Shown here: piece after piece, positions 34,617 through 45,489 of the stretch
Layout of the letters: every line of letters begins with the position of its first letter
How positions within the stretch are numbered: the stretch's first letter is position 1
NCBI RefSeq assembly: GCF_023016115.1
Contig: NZ_JALKBH010000001.1
Location: 124,001 to 188,000, forward strand
Direction: 5' to 3'
Source of the DNA: Alcanivorax sp. S6407
GTDB lineage: Bacteria; Pseudomonadota; Gammaproteobacteria; Pseudomonadales; Alcanivoracaceae
DNA: 64,000 nt
Notes under the pieces: model-generated
What the model saw: only the letters and a program-made list of their open reading frames with translations
The model's database searches: none
Told to the model about the DNA's origin: nothing
Made by a program: the position numbers and the translations under genes

Positions 34617-35924
34617 TCATAGCCGCCCACTGCGCTTGAGCATCAGATAAAGATGATTCAATTGCGCCGCCATGTTTTGTGGCGTGGTGGCGGTGACCAG
34701 GGCGCCGGCGTGGCGCAGGCGGGTGTGCAGTTGCTGGCGTTCCTGTTGTTCCTGGGCATCGGCACAGACCTGCAGGGCACCATCAAAATCGTCCACCGTC
34801 TGACGGGCCAGCTGCTGTTGTTCCGGCAGCAGCATGTCGGCCACCAGCACCAGGTGATGTTTGCGCAACAGGGTCACGGCACTCATCAGGTCATCACGGT
34901 CTTCCTGCTGCAACCGGGTCACCAGCACCACCAGTGCTCGGCGACGGCTGTGTTTGAGCAGCTGGCGAGCGGCCAGGCTGAAATCACTGGCATGTTCGCT
35001 GGGGTGCAGATCATAGAGCCCGTTGAGCAGGTGATTGATGCCGTGCTGTCCCTGCACCGGAGGCAGCCAACGGGGCTGGTCACCAGAGAACAGCATGGCG
35101 CCGGCCTTGTCCTTCTGCTTGAGTGCACTCCAGGCCAACAGCAGGGCAGCATTGAGCGCATGATCGAAGCCGGTGAGGCTGCCCACCGGCATGGCCAGAC
35201 GGCGACCACCATCCAGCATCAGCAGGATCTGCTGGTTCTGTTCGTCCTGATATTCACGGCTGATCAATGTCTGGCGGCGAGCGGTGGCTTTCCAGTCGAT
35301 CTGGCGCAGGCTGTCACCAGCGTGGTACTCACGCAGCTGATGAAACTCCATGCCTTCGCCGCGGCGCGGTTGCAGGCGCGTGCCACTGAACAAATAGGTA
35401 TGGCTGGCATCCAGGCCGCTGGTGTTGAGCCGGGAGAAATCCGGATACACCGGTACGCTGCATTCCGCCGCCACCAGCTTGCGCGCCTGCCACAGGCCCA
35501 GCCGGCCAGGTACCCAGAATTCCAGATCCCCGAATCGCACCGGGCCACGGCGACTGGGGCGATATTGATAGGTGAGTTCGGTCAGTTCATCCTTGCTGGG
35601 GTCGAGTGGGCGGGGCAGGCCGGTGAGTGGATCATCGCCGGGGTGGCGGTCCGCCAGCAGGCTGCCCGTCGGCAGGCTGTTCGAGCGAATTCGGATGCGC
35701 ACCGGATGGGGTTGCTGCACAGACAGTGCGCTGGGCAGTATCCGTTGTGCGGCCGGGGCGGGCAGACGCCGCAGCTGCCAGGCATCCAGCAGACTGACCA
35801 GCAACAACAGGCAGCCCAGCGCCCACCACAGGGCGACCAGCCCGGCAGATTCCAGCCAGATCAGCGGCAGGGCCAGAGCGGCCCAGAGGGCGACCAGTTG
35901 CAGCAGTCGGCGAGCCGGTTTCAT
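34617..35924 (-). CDS. DUF58 domain protein (MoxR-vWA system)
   Basis: 435 residues. Two N-terminal helices (about 8-48) anchor it; the DUF58 signature follows at about 180-230: EFHQLREYHAGDSLRQIDWK then ATARRQTLISREYQDEQNQQ, with LLMLDGGRRL opening a vWA-like fold with a partly kept metal site. DUF58 proteins accompany MoxR ATPases and are thought to be their clients or adaptors. Last gene of a nine-gene run; overlaps moxR by four bases (ATGA-type coupling). Reaction unknown. Confidence 0.9.
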   Translation of the reverse strand: MKPARRLLQLVALWAALALPLIWLESAGLVALWWALGCLLLLVSLLDAWQLRRLPAPAAQRILPSALSVQQPHPVRIRIRSNSLPTGSLLADRHPGDDPLTGLPRPLDPSKDELTELTYQYRPSRRGPVRFGDLEFWVPGRLGLWQARKLVAAECSVPVYPDFSRLNTSGLDASHTYLFSGTRLQPRRGEGMEFHQLREYHAGDSLRQIDWKATARRQTLISREYQDEQNQQILLMLDGGRRLAMPVGSLTGFDHALNAALLLAWSALKQKDKAGAMLFSGDQPRWLPPVQGQHGINHLLNGLYDLHPSEHASDFSLAARQLLKHSRRRALVVLVTRLQQEDRDDLMSAVTLLRKHHLVLVADMLLPEQQQLARQTVDDFDGALQVCADAQEQQERQQLHTRLRHAGALVTATTPQNMAAQLNHLYLMLKRSGRL

Positions 35925-36892
35925 TGGCGCGGCGCTTCCACCTGGTCGAGCAGACGGCCGAGCACGGTTTCCGGGGTCTGGCCTTCAATTTCCGCATCGG
36001 CGCTGAGCTGAATGCGGTGGCGCAGTACCGGGCGAGCCACTTGCTGAATATCATCGGGGGTCACGAAGTCTCGGCCTTCCACCAGGGCCTGAACCCGGCC
36101 AGCACGGGCCAGGGCAATGCTGGCACGGGGGCTGGCGCCGTGGCTCAGGCCACTGAAATCGCGGGTGGTGCGGACAATGCGCAGGGCGTAATCCAGCACT
36201 TCCGGGTCGATCAGCACGCTGTCGCTGAGGCTGCGGATAGCCATCACACCGGCCCCGTCGGTGGCCGGTGTCAGACTCTCCACATCCAGGCTGGAGCGGA
36301 TGGTGCCGTCCAGCACCATGTTCACCAGCCGCGTCTCGTCACCGTGATCCGGGTAGTCGATCATCACCTTGAAAAGGAAGCGATCCAGTTCGGCCTCCGG
36401 CAGCGGGTAGGTGCCTTCCTGATCCAGCGGGTTCTGGGTGGCGAGCACCATGTAGGGTTCGTTCAGGGAGAACGCCTTGCCTTCGATGGTGATTTGCCGT
36501 TCCTGCATGACCTCCAGCAGGGCCGCCTGGGTCTTGGCCGGGGCGCGGTTGATTTCGTCGGCCAGCAGCAATTGGGTAAAGGCGGGGCCACGGCGAATGC
36601 GGAATTGTTCCGTCTTCTGGTCGTACATGGCATGGCCGGTCACATCGGTGGGCATCAGATCCGGGGTGAACTGGATACGGTTGAAATCCAGTTCCAGGAC
36701 CTTGCCCAGGCTGCGTACCAGCAGGGTCTTGCCGAGGCCGGGCACCCCTTCGATCAGGACATGTCCCCCGGCGATCAAGGCAATCAGCACTTCTCGGACC
36801 ACCTGCTGCTGGCCAATCAGCACCTGATTGAGACGCTGTTCGATCTCGCCGGCCAGGGCGGCCGCTTCCTGCAGGGTGTTGGGATGGCTCAT
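35921..36892 (-). CDS. MoxR-family AAA+ ATPase
   Basis: 323 residues. Walker A GVPGLGKTLLVRSLG (about 55), Walker B LLADEINRAPAKTQAALLEVM (about 112), sensor 1 LATQNPLDQEGTYPLPEAELDRF (about 150) and the lid helices with RIVRTTRDF and GASPRASIAL (sensor 2). MoxR ATPases act as chaperones that load cofactors or mature membrane and vWA proteins. Coupled by four-base overlaps to DUF4350 upstream and DUF58 downstream, so this is the motor of the local cluster. Confidence 0.95.
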   Translation of the reverse strand: MSHPNTLQEAAALAGEIEQRLNQVLIGQQQVVREVLIALIAGGHVLIEGVPGLGKTLLVRSLGKVLELDFNRIQFTPDLMPTDVTGHAMYDQKTEQFRIRRGPAFTQLLLADEINRAPAKTQAALLEVMQERQITIEGKAFSLNEPYMVLATQNPLDQEGTYPLPEAELDRFLFKVMIDYPDHGDETRLVNMVLDGTIRSSLDVESLTPATDGAGVMAIRSLSDSVLIDPEVLDYALRIVRTTRDFSGLSHGASPRASIALARAGRVQALVEGRDFVTPDDIQQVARPVLRHRIQLSADAEIEGQTPETVLGRLLDQVEAPRQ

Positions 36893-38208
36893 GTGTTGCT
36901 CCTTAACGCTTGTAGCAGCCGTACCTGTTCAATCAGCTGTTCACGACTGTGCGGGGTGTCATTGAGGGCGCTGTGCAGTACCCGGCTGGGACAGTTCAGA
37001 TCCCGGGCGGCCATGGCCAGCGCCTTTTCATCGTTGTTGTGGTAACTGCGCAGGCGGGCATTGGCCTGCTGGCGAAGGGCGCCCAGCAAGGCGTCCTGCT
37101 GTTCTGTCCGCCACTGGAAATAACCGCTGGCATGAAGATGCTGCAGATAATCCCGGTGTTCATCGTCCCGGGGCGGTTGCAGTGGGCCTTGTCTGGGGAT
37201 GCGCAGCCACAGCCACAGTCCGAGTAACAGCAACAGTGCCAGAATCAGTTCCGCTGCCCGTTGCCACAGCCACTGCAGCAAGGGTGGCATGGCCACAGAG
37301 CGGATAAACCAGACGCTGTCATGCCCACTCAGCCAGCCCAGCAGCCAGGCATGGTCGTAGTAGAGGATATGGTCGTTGTCCCACAGGCTCAGGTCGGTGA
37401 GCACGGTGATCTGGCCTTCGCCGAGGGAAAGCTGTACCAGCTGGCTGCCGAATTCGTTATCGGCATAGGCGATCACTTCGGTGTCCCATTCGCGATGGGG
37501 TTCGAAACCGTCTTCCTCATCCCAGCTGTCGTGCCACAGTTCGTGGTCGCTATACAGCTGGATATGTCGCGCCAGCGCATCATCATCGGTATGCAGCTGC
37601 AGGGTTTCGGGTTGTTCGGGAGCATCACATAACAGCGACTCACAGCTGGCGCGCAGTTCCTCATTATCGCTGGCCATGCAGTACTGCAGCGGATCACCGG
37701 CAAACATGGGCATCATGGCCAGCAGGGCGATCAGGGGATCTTCTTCAAGCTCCTGAAATTCATCCTCGTCGGCAATCTCCCAGACGGTAATGCCCAGCGG
37801 GTAAAGCAATGGGTCGTTGTCGCGCCACTGCTCTTCGGTGGCGGTGTCTTCATCCCGGGACGCGGGCAGGGGGCGGGCTGCCACGATCAGATCGCCACCG
37901 GCCATGACCCAGTTGAGCAGGGTTTCCACCTGATCGCGGGTCATCAGACCGCGCTGCTTGTCGAAAATCAGGGTGGTGTCAGTGTCCGGTAACGGAAACA
38001 GGGCAGCGGCACTGAGAATCCGCCGGGTCGGTTGTTCGCGCTGGTTCAGCCAGGCCTGGGCGGCATGGAAGGGATCGCGCAACACGCTGCCATCCGGTGC
38101 CACCCGGTGCACCGTGGTGACCGGTTCGGTGAGCGCGTAGTAGGCGGCGCTGCCGCCCAGCACCAACAGGGCCAGCAGGGCGGGTAGCCATTTGCGCAGG
38201 CTAGCCAT
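36889..38208 (-). CDS. DUF4350 membrane protein of the MoxR cluster
   Basis: 439 residues from ATG 38208, which has an ideal GGAGGTGG site; upstream in-frame TTG at 38223 is less likely. Helix 1 (about 8-27) and a second helix pair near residue 315-335 bracket a large periplasmic domain of ThuA/GATase-like fold typical of DUF4350 (RILSAAALFPLPDTDTTLIF, LNWVMAGGDLIVAARP). The insert at about 140-240 is strongly acidic. Overlaps DUF4129 by eight bases. Function unknown; always found with MoxR/DUF58/DUF4129. Confidence 0.85.
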   Translation of the reverse strand: MASLRKWLPALLALLVLGGSAAYYALTEPVTTVHRVAPDGSVLRDPFHAAQAWLNQREQPTRRILSAAALFPLPDTDTTLIFDKQRGLMTRDQVETLLNWVMAGGDLIVAARPLPASRDEDTATEEQWRDNDPLLYPLGITVWEIADEDEFQELEEDPLIALLAMMPMFAGDPLQYCMASDNEELRASCESLLCDAPEQPETLQLHTDDDALARHIQLYSDHELWHDSWDEEDGFEPHREWDTEVIAYADNEFGSQLVQLSLGEGQITVLTDLSLWDNDHILYYDHAWLLGWLSGHDSVWFIRSVAMPPLLQWLWQRAAELILALLLLLGLWLWLRIPRQGPLQPPRDDEHRDYLQHLHASGYFQWRTEQQDALLGALRQQANARLRSYHNNDEKALAMAARDLNCPSRVLHSALNDTPHSREQLIEQVRLLQALRSNT

Positions 38209-39712
38209 GGGCCACCTCCACAAAACGTAAGGCTTGCCACTGGTTCAACAGCCCACGGACTTCGTCCTCGCCCACCGGCCGGTGCGCCCAGGCGGTCCGT
38301 ACCCAGGCATTGACGATGGGCTTGAGTACCTCGATGCCAGCGGCATTGCCGTGTTCGCGCTGCAGGGTACGCAGACAATGCTGTTCGGTGCTGCCGGCGG
38401 CCAGTGGTACCGGGTATTCGCGCAGCAGGGTGGCCAGACTCACGCGCAGCAACAGGGACATGGCGGTACGGATATCCTGCTGTTGCAGGGCGCTGTCCAC
38501 CGCATTGGCGATATCGTCGGGCAGGCTGTGATGGCGTATGTCGAGGCCGGCCACATGGGTGGGGATGGCGTGACCGGCCTTGCGACGGGTGCCGGAGAAA
38601 CCAAGCTGCGAGGATACCTTCAACAGAAGCCACAGGACGATGCCGGCGAACAGGGCCCAGAACACCGCCCAAATCAGGTTGTCGGGAATCTGAAAAGGCT
38701 TGTTCGGGGCTGAATCCATCTGGTCTTCCAGGTCGTCGAAAAACCATTCCCAGAGTTTTTGCCACCAGCTGCTGTCCTGCGCGTCCTGATCGCGATCTTT
38801 CCATTCCCGGCTGGTACGGGTCTCGAAGGGCATGTAGTCGTCGCTGGCGAGCAGTTCGATGACTTGCTGTTGCTCCACATGCAGGTCTTCGTGGTTGCTG
38901 TTGCCGGCTTGTGCCGGTTCAACAGCGGGCAGGGCAAGCAGCCCCAACAACAGGACCAGTGCCACCCCGGCGGGCTTGCGCCGCTTGCCGATACGGGTCA
39001 GGCCAAGCTGCAAATCCCAGCCTTCCAGCCAGGTGCGTTTGTTCAGGTACAGGGCGAAGCCGCAGGCAACGTAGAGCGGTTCAGTGATGCACAGCACCAG
39101 ATAAAGACAGCTACTGGCAATGGCGGTTTGCAGGACACTTTGCTCGAAGAACCAGTCGCTCATTTCCAGATTGAACTGCCACGGAACCAGCGTATAGACC
39201 AGCGCCAGCAGCCCATAGCCCATGAACTGTTCGAGATGGAACATGACCAGGGTGAGCATCCCGGCCCGAGTCGAGGGGGCGCGATGCAGAACCTGGTGGC
39301 GTTGGCCTACCTGATCGCCCTGGGCCCCTTCCAGTTGCCAGATGGCGGTATTGAAACTGCGAGAGGGGCTCAACCGTCGCCAGGTGAGCTGGGCAATCAG
39401 GCCGGGCAGGGCATATTGCTTCCAGCGTTTGAACAGTTGGCTCAGGCTGAGTTCTTCGGCAAACAGGGCATGGCTGTACCAGGCCAGGAGGGGGCGTTCC
39501 CAGGCGGGCTTGAGCCACCAGAACAGCACCAGCGGCCACCAGGACTCCTGATAGCTGGCCAACCCCAGCAACAGGGCAAACGGCAGCAAGGTAAAGGCCA
39601 GCCAGATACGCACCGTGGGCCAGGCCCAGCGGCGGAACATCTGGGTGCCCATGTCCACGGCCTGCCAGGGGCTGCGTGGAGCCAGTCGGGCGCTAGCCTT
39701 TTCCAGTTCCAT
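38201..39712 (-). CDS. DUF4129 multi-helix membrane protein of the MoxR cluster
   Basis: 503 residues. Seven or so hydrophobic segments: a N-terminal four-to-five helix module (about 30-230), a central signal-like helix at VALVLLLGLLALPAVEPAQA followed by a periplasmic acidic stretch (REWKDRDQDAQDSSWW), another helix (LIWAVFWALFAGIVLWLLL), and a C-terminal cytosolic DUF4129 domain (SLLLRVSLATLLREYP, then STEQHCLRTL). DUF4129 resembles a transglutaminase-associated tail. Overlaps SpoIIM by 20 bases. Role in the cluster unknown. Confidence 0.84.
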   Translation of the reverse strand: MELEKASARLAPRSPWQAVDMGTQMFRRWAWPTVRIWLAFTLLPFALLLGLASYQESWWPLVLFWWLKPAWERPLLAWYSHALFAEELSLSQLFKRWKQYALPGLIAQLTWRRLSPSRSFNTAIWQLEGAQGDQVGQRHQVLHRAPSTRAGMLTLVMFHLEQFMGYGLLALVYTLVPWQFNLEMSDWFFEQSVLQTAIASSCLYLVLCITEPLYVACGFALYLNKRTWLEGWDLQLGLTRIGKRRKPAGVALVLLLGLLALPAVEPAQAGNSNHEDLHVEQQQVIELLASDDYMPFETRTSREWKDRDQDAQDSSWWQKLWEWFFDDLEDQMDSAPNKPFQIPDNLIWAVFWALFAGIVLWLLLKVSSQLGFSGTRRKAGHAIPTHVAGLDIRHHSLPDDIANAVDSALQQQDIRTAMSLLLRVSLATLLREYPVPLAAGSTEQHCLRTLQREHGNAAGIEVLKPIVNAWVRTAWAHRPVGEDEVRGLLNQWQALRFVEVAHG

Positions 39713-40682
39713 GGCGTCCCCCGAACAACAGATAAAGATAGAGCAGGCCCCAGCAGGCGGCCCCCACGCTGTACTTGATCACCGGCTCGAAGTCCCGTGG
39801 TGACCAGAACGCCTCGATAAACGCGGCCAGCAGCAGCAGGGCGAACACTCCGTACATGGTTGGCAGGCTGTCTTTTGCAGCCAGTCGCAATGCATTGAGG
39901 CGGGTGTAGGGCCCCGGTGCGATGATCGCCCAGCCGAGGCGCAGGCCAGCCCCCCCGGCCAGCACGATGGCGGTGAGTTCCGGCGCACCATGGGCAATCA
40001 CAAAGGTGAAGAAAGGCTGGTCGCCACCCACATTGATCAGGTGAGCGGCAACGGCGCCAAAGAAACTGCCGTTGAACAGCATCACGATAATGGCCCCGAC
40101 ACCCAGTAGCAGGCCGCCGGCAAAAGTGCGGAAGGCGATGCCGATGTTGTTCTTGATATAGAAGCCGAACATCATCACGTCATCATCGCCGCCACGGCCT
40201 TCATGAATATCTCCACCGCCGTCTTCCCCGGGCTGGTACATCATCTCGATGTCGGTCAGCGAGTTTTCGTCCAGCACCGTATAGACCATGTCCGGTTGCT
40301 GATGCACCAGGATCCAGACCAGGGCAATGGACAGCACAAAGCTCAGGGCGCTGATCATGTGCCAGCGCCACTGGCGACGCACCGCCTGGGGAAAACCCCG
40401 GGCCAGAAACTCGCCGATGCGGTCACCCAGCGGTGGGTTATAGCGATACAGCTGGCGGTGGGCGCGCAATACAAGGTTGTTCAGATATTGCTGCAGCTCC
40501 AGGCTGTAGCCGCGCTCGCGGGCCAGTGCCAGCTGATGACAGAGCTGGCGGTAGTCGGTGACAAAGTGATCCAGAGGCAGGGCCTTGCGGCGGGTGACCC
40601 GGATCGCCTCCAGCTGCTTGAGCTGGTCTTCCAGCGATTCCCACACGGGACGGTAGCGCTGTTCAAACTGGATCTGCTTCAC
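39693..40682 (-). CDS. Stage II sporulation protein M (SpoIIM)-like membrane protein
   Basis: 329 residues. N-terminal 100 are cytosolic helices (FEQRYRPVWESLEDQLKQLE). Membrane part has the family motif FGAVAAHLINVG then VIAHGAPELTAIVLAGGAGL, with the conserved HGxxEL. In Bacillus SpoIIM is part of a peptidoglycan-degrading complex, but in non-sporulating bacteria it comes with MoxR/DUF58/RDD genes and its job is not known. Overlaps RDD by four bases. Start ATG 40682 is the only good one. Confidence 0.88.
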   Translation of the reverse strand: MKQIQFEQRYRPVWESLEDQLKQLEAIRVTRRKALPLDHFVTDYRQLCHQLALARERGYSLELQQYLNNLVLRAHRQLYRYNPPLGDRIGEFLARGFPQAVRRQWRWHMISALSFVLSIALVWILVHQQPDMVYTVLDENSLTDIEMMYQPGEDGGGDIHEGRGGDDDVMMFGFYIKNNIGIAFRTFAGGLLLGVGAIIVMLFNGSFFGAVAAHLINVGGDQPFFTFVIAHGAPELTAIVLAGGAGLRLGWAIIAPGPYTRLNALRLAAKDSLPTMYGVFALLLLAAFIEAFWSPRDFEPVIKYSVGAACWGLLYLYLLFGGRHGTGKG

Positions 40683-41348
40683 TTCGCCCCCTCGAGTAGA
40701 TAACGGGTCACTGAGCGGAGTCGTTGCAGCGCCAGCGGCGGGGAAAGTTCCGGGTAGGCCAGTTGGGCCAGCTCCTGCTGGCGGGGCTCGGAGAACTGGC
40801 TGTGGCGTTCCTGAAAAGCCAGCAGCGCCAGTTGGTCATCACGACCCAGTGGCCAGTCCGGGGGGGTGGTAGTGCCCTGGTCGGCTTTTACCGCCGTGGC
40901 GGTATTCTCTACATGAATCACCACCGAGTTGGCGGCCATGTCGCCCAGCCGCTGAAAGCGCGGGCTGATCAGGGTGGTCACGAAACCCAGTAAATAAAAC
41001 AGCGGGAATGCATCGGCGGTGCGCAGCAGATTACGGATCAGGCTGCCATTGAAACTGAGCGGCGTGCCGTTGCTGTGTACCACGGCAATACCCATGAATT
41101 TCTTGCCCGGCGTCTGGCCGTTGCGGAAGGCTTCAAACAGGGTGGGATAAAACCATTCCAGCAGGAACAGGGAAATCAGGATGACACCGGTGCCCACATT
41201 GCCGAAGGCGCCAACCAGAAAGGCTATCAGGGCAAAGATGACCAGCCGGATGAGCAGATCAATGCCATAGGCCATGGCCCGCGGCACCGGCCCGGCCAGG
41301 GACAGCGTCAGCAGTGTCCCTTCCGGTGTTTCAATTTCCAGCCGCTCA

Positions 41349-41359
<11 letters not shown>
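40679..41359 (-). CDS. RDD-family membrane protein of the MoxR cluster
   Basis: 226 residues from ATG 41359 (MLIDERLEIETPEGTLLTLS); longer frames upstream overlap DUF2069 and have no family likeness. RDD motifs: GPVPRAMAYGIDLLIRL (Arg and Asp of helix 1), GQTPGKKFMGIAVV, and SLIRNLLRTADAFPLFYLLG (the second Asp). The C-terminal third is a soluble tail. RDD proteins have been linked to Na+/H+ exchange in some bacteria; here the steady companion is SpoIIM. Overlaps DUF2069 by 11 bases. Confidence 0.87.
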
Positions 41360-42695
<1,336 letters not shown>

Positions 42696-42770
42696 TGCTT
42701 TGCATATTCTGTGAGTTCGCCGACATTGTAAGCTGCCCGCGACTTGAGGCAAGGAGAGGATGCCTTTTCT

Positions 42771-44066
42771 ATGAAGGACACCATGGATACGGATGATGCC
42801 CTGATTCCGGTGCGCCCGCGATACGACTCCGTGCGTGCCTTTCTGGGCCTGTTGATTCGCCAGTTCAATGAAGATGGTTGCCGGCAGAGTGCCGCTGCAC
42901 TGACCTATACCACCTTGTTTGCCATTGTGCCGATCATGACGGTGAGTTTTGCCGTACTGGCATCGGTGCCGGCGCTCAAGGACAAGGGCATGCAGTTTCA
43001 GCAGTGGGCCTTCAATTACTTCGTGCCCTCTGCGGGTAACATGTTGCTTGATCACCTGCAGTCCTTTGCCAAACAGGCCAGTAACCTGACCGGGCTGGGG
43101 ATTGTGTTTCTGGTTATCACCTCGGTATTGATGCTGCGCACTATCGAACAGACCCTCAACCGGATGTGGAAAGTGCAGACTGCCCGCAAGGGGCTAACCA
43201 GTCTGTTGATGTACTGGGCGCTGTTGTCATTGGGGCCGATTTTTCTCGGTGCAGGGTTGGCGATCAGTTCCTACCTCACCTCCATGAGTGTGTTCAATGA
43301 AACGGTGAGCTTTCTGGGCGGCGCGCGCATGTGGCTGACGGTGCTGCCGTTTATCTTTACCACCCTGATGCTGACTCTGCTCTACACAGTGGTCCCCAAT
43401 ACCAGTGTACCGTTCCGGCAAGGGGTCCTGGGGGCGGCCTTTGCTGCGCTGCTGTTCGAACTGGCCAAGGGCGGCTTTACCTTCTTTATCAAGCAGGCGC
43501 CCAGCTATCAGGTGGTCTACGGTGCCTTTGCAGCGGTGCCGGTATTCCTGCTGTGGCTGTATATCTCCTGGACCATTGTGCTGGGTGGGGCCGAGCTGGT
43601 GAGGGCACTGGTGGTATTCCAGGAGCACCGTAGCAAGGTGCCGCGCATGCATGCCCTGTTGCGTCTGCTGCATGTGTTCTGGGAGCGCCAGCAACATGGC
43701 AAGCCGCTGCGCAGCAAGGAAGTACGCCAGGTGATGCGCCAGTCCGGTATTTCCCAGTGGGATGAATTTCGCAACATGCTGCTGGATGCACGCCTGATCC
43801 AGCGAACCGATGAGGGGGGTTATATCCTTTCCCGGGATTTGCGTAACCTGACACTGGCCCAGTTGCTGGCGGCGCTGCCGTGGCCGCTGCATACCCAGCT
43901 GCGCATTCGAGCCCAGCAGGACATGCAGCCCTGGGAAGATCGTCTGAAAGGACACATGGATGAAGCCCGTGGCGAATTGATGGATACCCTCAAGGTGCCC
44001 ATTGATGACCTGTTTCGCGGCCAGACGCCCATGGCGCAAGAGGAGGAAGAGACCAATGCTGACTAG
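42771..44066 (+). CDS. yihY: YihY/virulence factor BrkB family membrane protein
   Basis: 431 residues from ATG 42771 with AAGGAGAGG thirteen bases upstream; a TTG at 42744 is less likely. Six helices: QSAAALTYTTLFAIVPIMTVSFAVLAS, GLGIVFLVITSVLMLRTIEQTLNRMW, SVFLYISWTIVLGGAEL-like end seen as LLWLYISWTIVLGGAEL. The C-terminal 150 residues are a soluble, winged-helix-like part. Long mistaken for RNase BN; function unknown. Overlaps acyP by 11 bases. Confidence 0.9.
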   Translation: MKDTMDTDDALIPVRPRYDSVRAFLGLLIRQFNEDGCRQSAAALTYTTLFAIVPIMTVSFAVLASVPALKDKGMQFQQWAFNYFVPSAGNMLLDHLQSFAKQASNLTGLGIVFLVITSVLMLRTIEQTLNRMWKVQTARKGLTSLLMYWALLSLGPIFLGAGLAISSYLTSMSVFNETVSFLGGARMWLTVLPFIFTTLMLTLLYTVVPNTSVPFRQGVLGAAFAALLFELAKGGFTFFIKQAPSYQVVYGAFAAVPVFLLWLYISWTIVLGGAELVRALVVFQEHRSKVPRMHALLRLLHVFWERQQHGKPLRSKEVRQVMRQSGISQWDEFRNMLLDARLIQRTDEGGYILSRDLRNLTLAQLLAALPWPLHTQLRIRAQQDMQPWEDRLKGHMDEARGELMDTLKVPIDDLFRGQTPMAQEEEETNAD

Positions 44067-44325
44067 GCACGTACTGGTAACCGGGCTGGTTCAGGGAGTA
44101 GGCTATCGCGCCTGGACCCGACAGGCCGCTTTACAGCGCAACCTGGTGGGCTGGGTCCGCAATCTGTCCGATGGCAGGGTGGAAGCGGTCCTGCAGGGCG
44201 ACGATGACGACGTGCTCGATATGCTCGATGCCATGCGTCAGGGGCCGGTCATGGCCCAGGTGTATGATCTTCAAAGCCGTGCCGAAGAAGCACAGGCGAG
44301 CAATCATTTTGAGGTGACGGGATGA
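44056..44325 (+). CDS. acyP: Acylphosphatase
   Basis: 89 residues from ATG 44056 inside the yihY end, with AGGAGGAAGAG upstream. Motif VTGLVQGVGYRAWTRQAA holds the catalytic Arg and GWVRNLSDGRVEAVLQGD the catalytic Asn. Hydrolyses carboxyl-phosphate bonds such as acetyl phosphate or 1,3-bisphosphoglycerate. It is coupled at both ends (11-base overlap with yihY, four-base ATGA overlap with the hydrolase). The ferredoxin-like fold is complete. Confidence 0.95.
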   Translation: MLTRHVLVTGLVQGVGYRAWTRQAALQRNLVGWVRNLSDGRVEAVLQGDDDDVLDMLDAMRQGPVMAQVYDLQSRAEEAQASNHFEVTG

Positions 44326-45206
44326 AACAGGTTGAGCTGGTGAATGGGGATCTGCGTTTTCCTGCCCTGATGGCAGGGGAGGGCGAACCGGTCATTCTGC
44401 TGCACGGCTTTCCTGATACCTACGAGAACTGGGCGGTGCAGATCAACGCCATTGCCCAGGCCGGTTATACCGCCATCGCGCCGGCGCTGCGCGGTTACGC
44501 CCCGGGTTGTCAGCCAGGCAATGGTGACTACTCGCTGTATGCGGCGGTAGACGACCTGATGGTGTTTGCCTCCCAGCTGGGTGGCCGGGTGCATCTGATC
44601 GGTCACGACTGGGGGGCGGTAGTGGGCTATCTGGCCTGTGCCCAGGCTCCGGACACCTTTTGCTCTTTTAGTGCCCTGGCCATCCCGCCGGTGCGCCGTA
44701 TTCCCCAGGCTCTTCTGAAAGTACCGGAACAGGTGCTGCTCAGTGGCTACATGCAATTCTTCCAGCTGCCGCTGGCCCCGGAGGCCTGGCTCAGCAAGGG
44801 CGATCTGAGTGGTGTGGAAACCCTGTGGCGTCGCTGGTCCCCCAACTGGGAGCCGGAAATGTACCTGGACAATGCCAAGTACACGCTTTCGGAACCGGGT
44901 GTGATCACGGCGGCATTGTCCTGGTATCGCTCCCTGTTCCGCCTGTGGACCCGGGAGAACCGCAAGACCTTGCCCTGGCTGAGCCGTGACATCGCCACTC
45001 CCACCCAGATCCTGATCGGTGAGAATGATGGTTGCATGAGCCCCAAGCTGCTCCAGCACACCTTGGTGGAGAGTGATTTCAGCGCCGGCATGGAATTGCT
45101 GCGTATCCAGAACGCCGGACATTTCCTGCATCTGGAGAAACCGGACGAGGTCAACGCTCACCTGATCCGCCACCTCAAGGCCACCGAATGCGAGTGCTCC
45201 CTCTGA
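44322..45206 (+). CDS. Alpha/beta hydrolase, epoxide hydrolase / haloalkane dehalogenase group
   Basis: 294 residues. Oxyanion motif LLHGFPDTYENW (about 28), nucleophile elbow LIGHDWGAVVGYL with Asp (about 97), and C-terminal catalytic His in IQNAGHFLHLEKPDEV (about 271). A nucleophilic Asp, not Ser, and the HGFPD motif favour epoxide hydrolase or dehalogenase chemistry. The third acid is probably the Asp in IGENDGCMSPK. Cytosolic. Last of yihY-acyP-hydrolase; substrate unknown, though epoxides from alkene oxidation would suit the organism. Confidence 0.87.
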   Translation: MKQVELVNGDLRFPALMAGEGEPVILLHGFPDTYENWAVQINAIAQAGYTAIAPALRGYAPGCQPGNGDYSLYAAVDDLMVFASQLGGRVHLIGHDWGAVVGYLACAQAPDTFCSFSALAIPPVRRIPQALLKVPEQVLLSGYMQFFQLPLAPEAWLSKGDLSGVETLWRRWSPNWEPEMYLDNAKYTLSEPGVITAALSWYRSLFRLWTRENRKTLPWLSRDIATPTQILIGENDGCMSPKLLQHTLVESDFSAGMELLRIQNAGHFLHLEKPDEVNAHLIRHLKATECECSL

Positions 45207-45489
45207 CAGGGAGTCCACTCACCCTGTGGGAGCTGCCTGCACGCGAAAAGGCTATGGTCGGACGTCTGAGTTCGGACCTCTTACGCTAAATCCGCCCGGA
45301 TCTTGAGGGGGGATGTCCAAATCTTGGGCGTCAGGCGTCAGACCACCGTGCCAACACATCCACGGCAGCCTGCGTCCGCCATTCTCCCTGACCAAACCGC
45401 TTGAGGCAGAGTCGTGCCCGGCAGATGCAAGTTTGGCGAGCGCTACGCTATACTAGCGCCCCCAAATTCAGTCCCAGCAGGAGTTCCCC
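45207..45489. other. Gap before fumarase with REP-like unit, GCGTCAG heptads and a likely promoter
   Basis: REP-like CTGTGGGAGCTGCCTGC at 45224, two GCGTCAG heptads at 45328-45341, and a TATACT hexamer at 45449-45454 within GCGCTACGCTATACTAGCGC, 36 bases before the fumarase ATG. The -35 (TGCAAG, 17 bases upstream) is weak. Confidence 0.45.
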
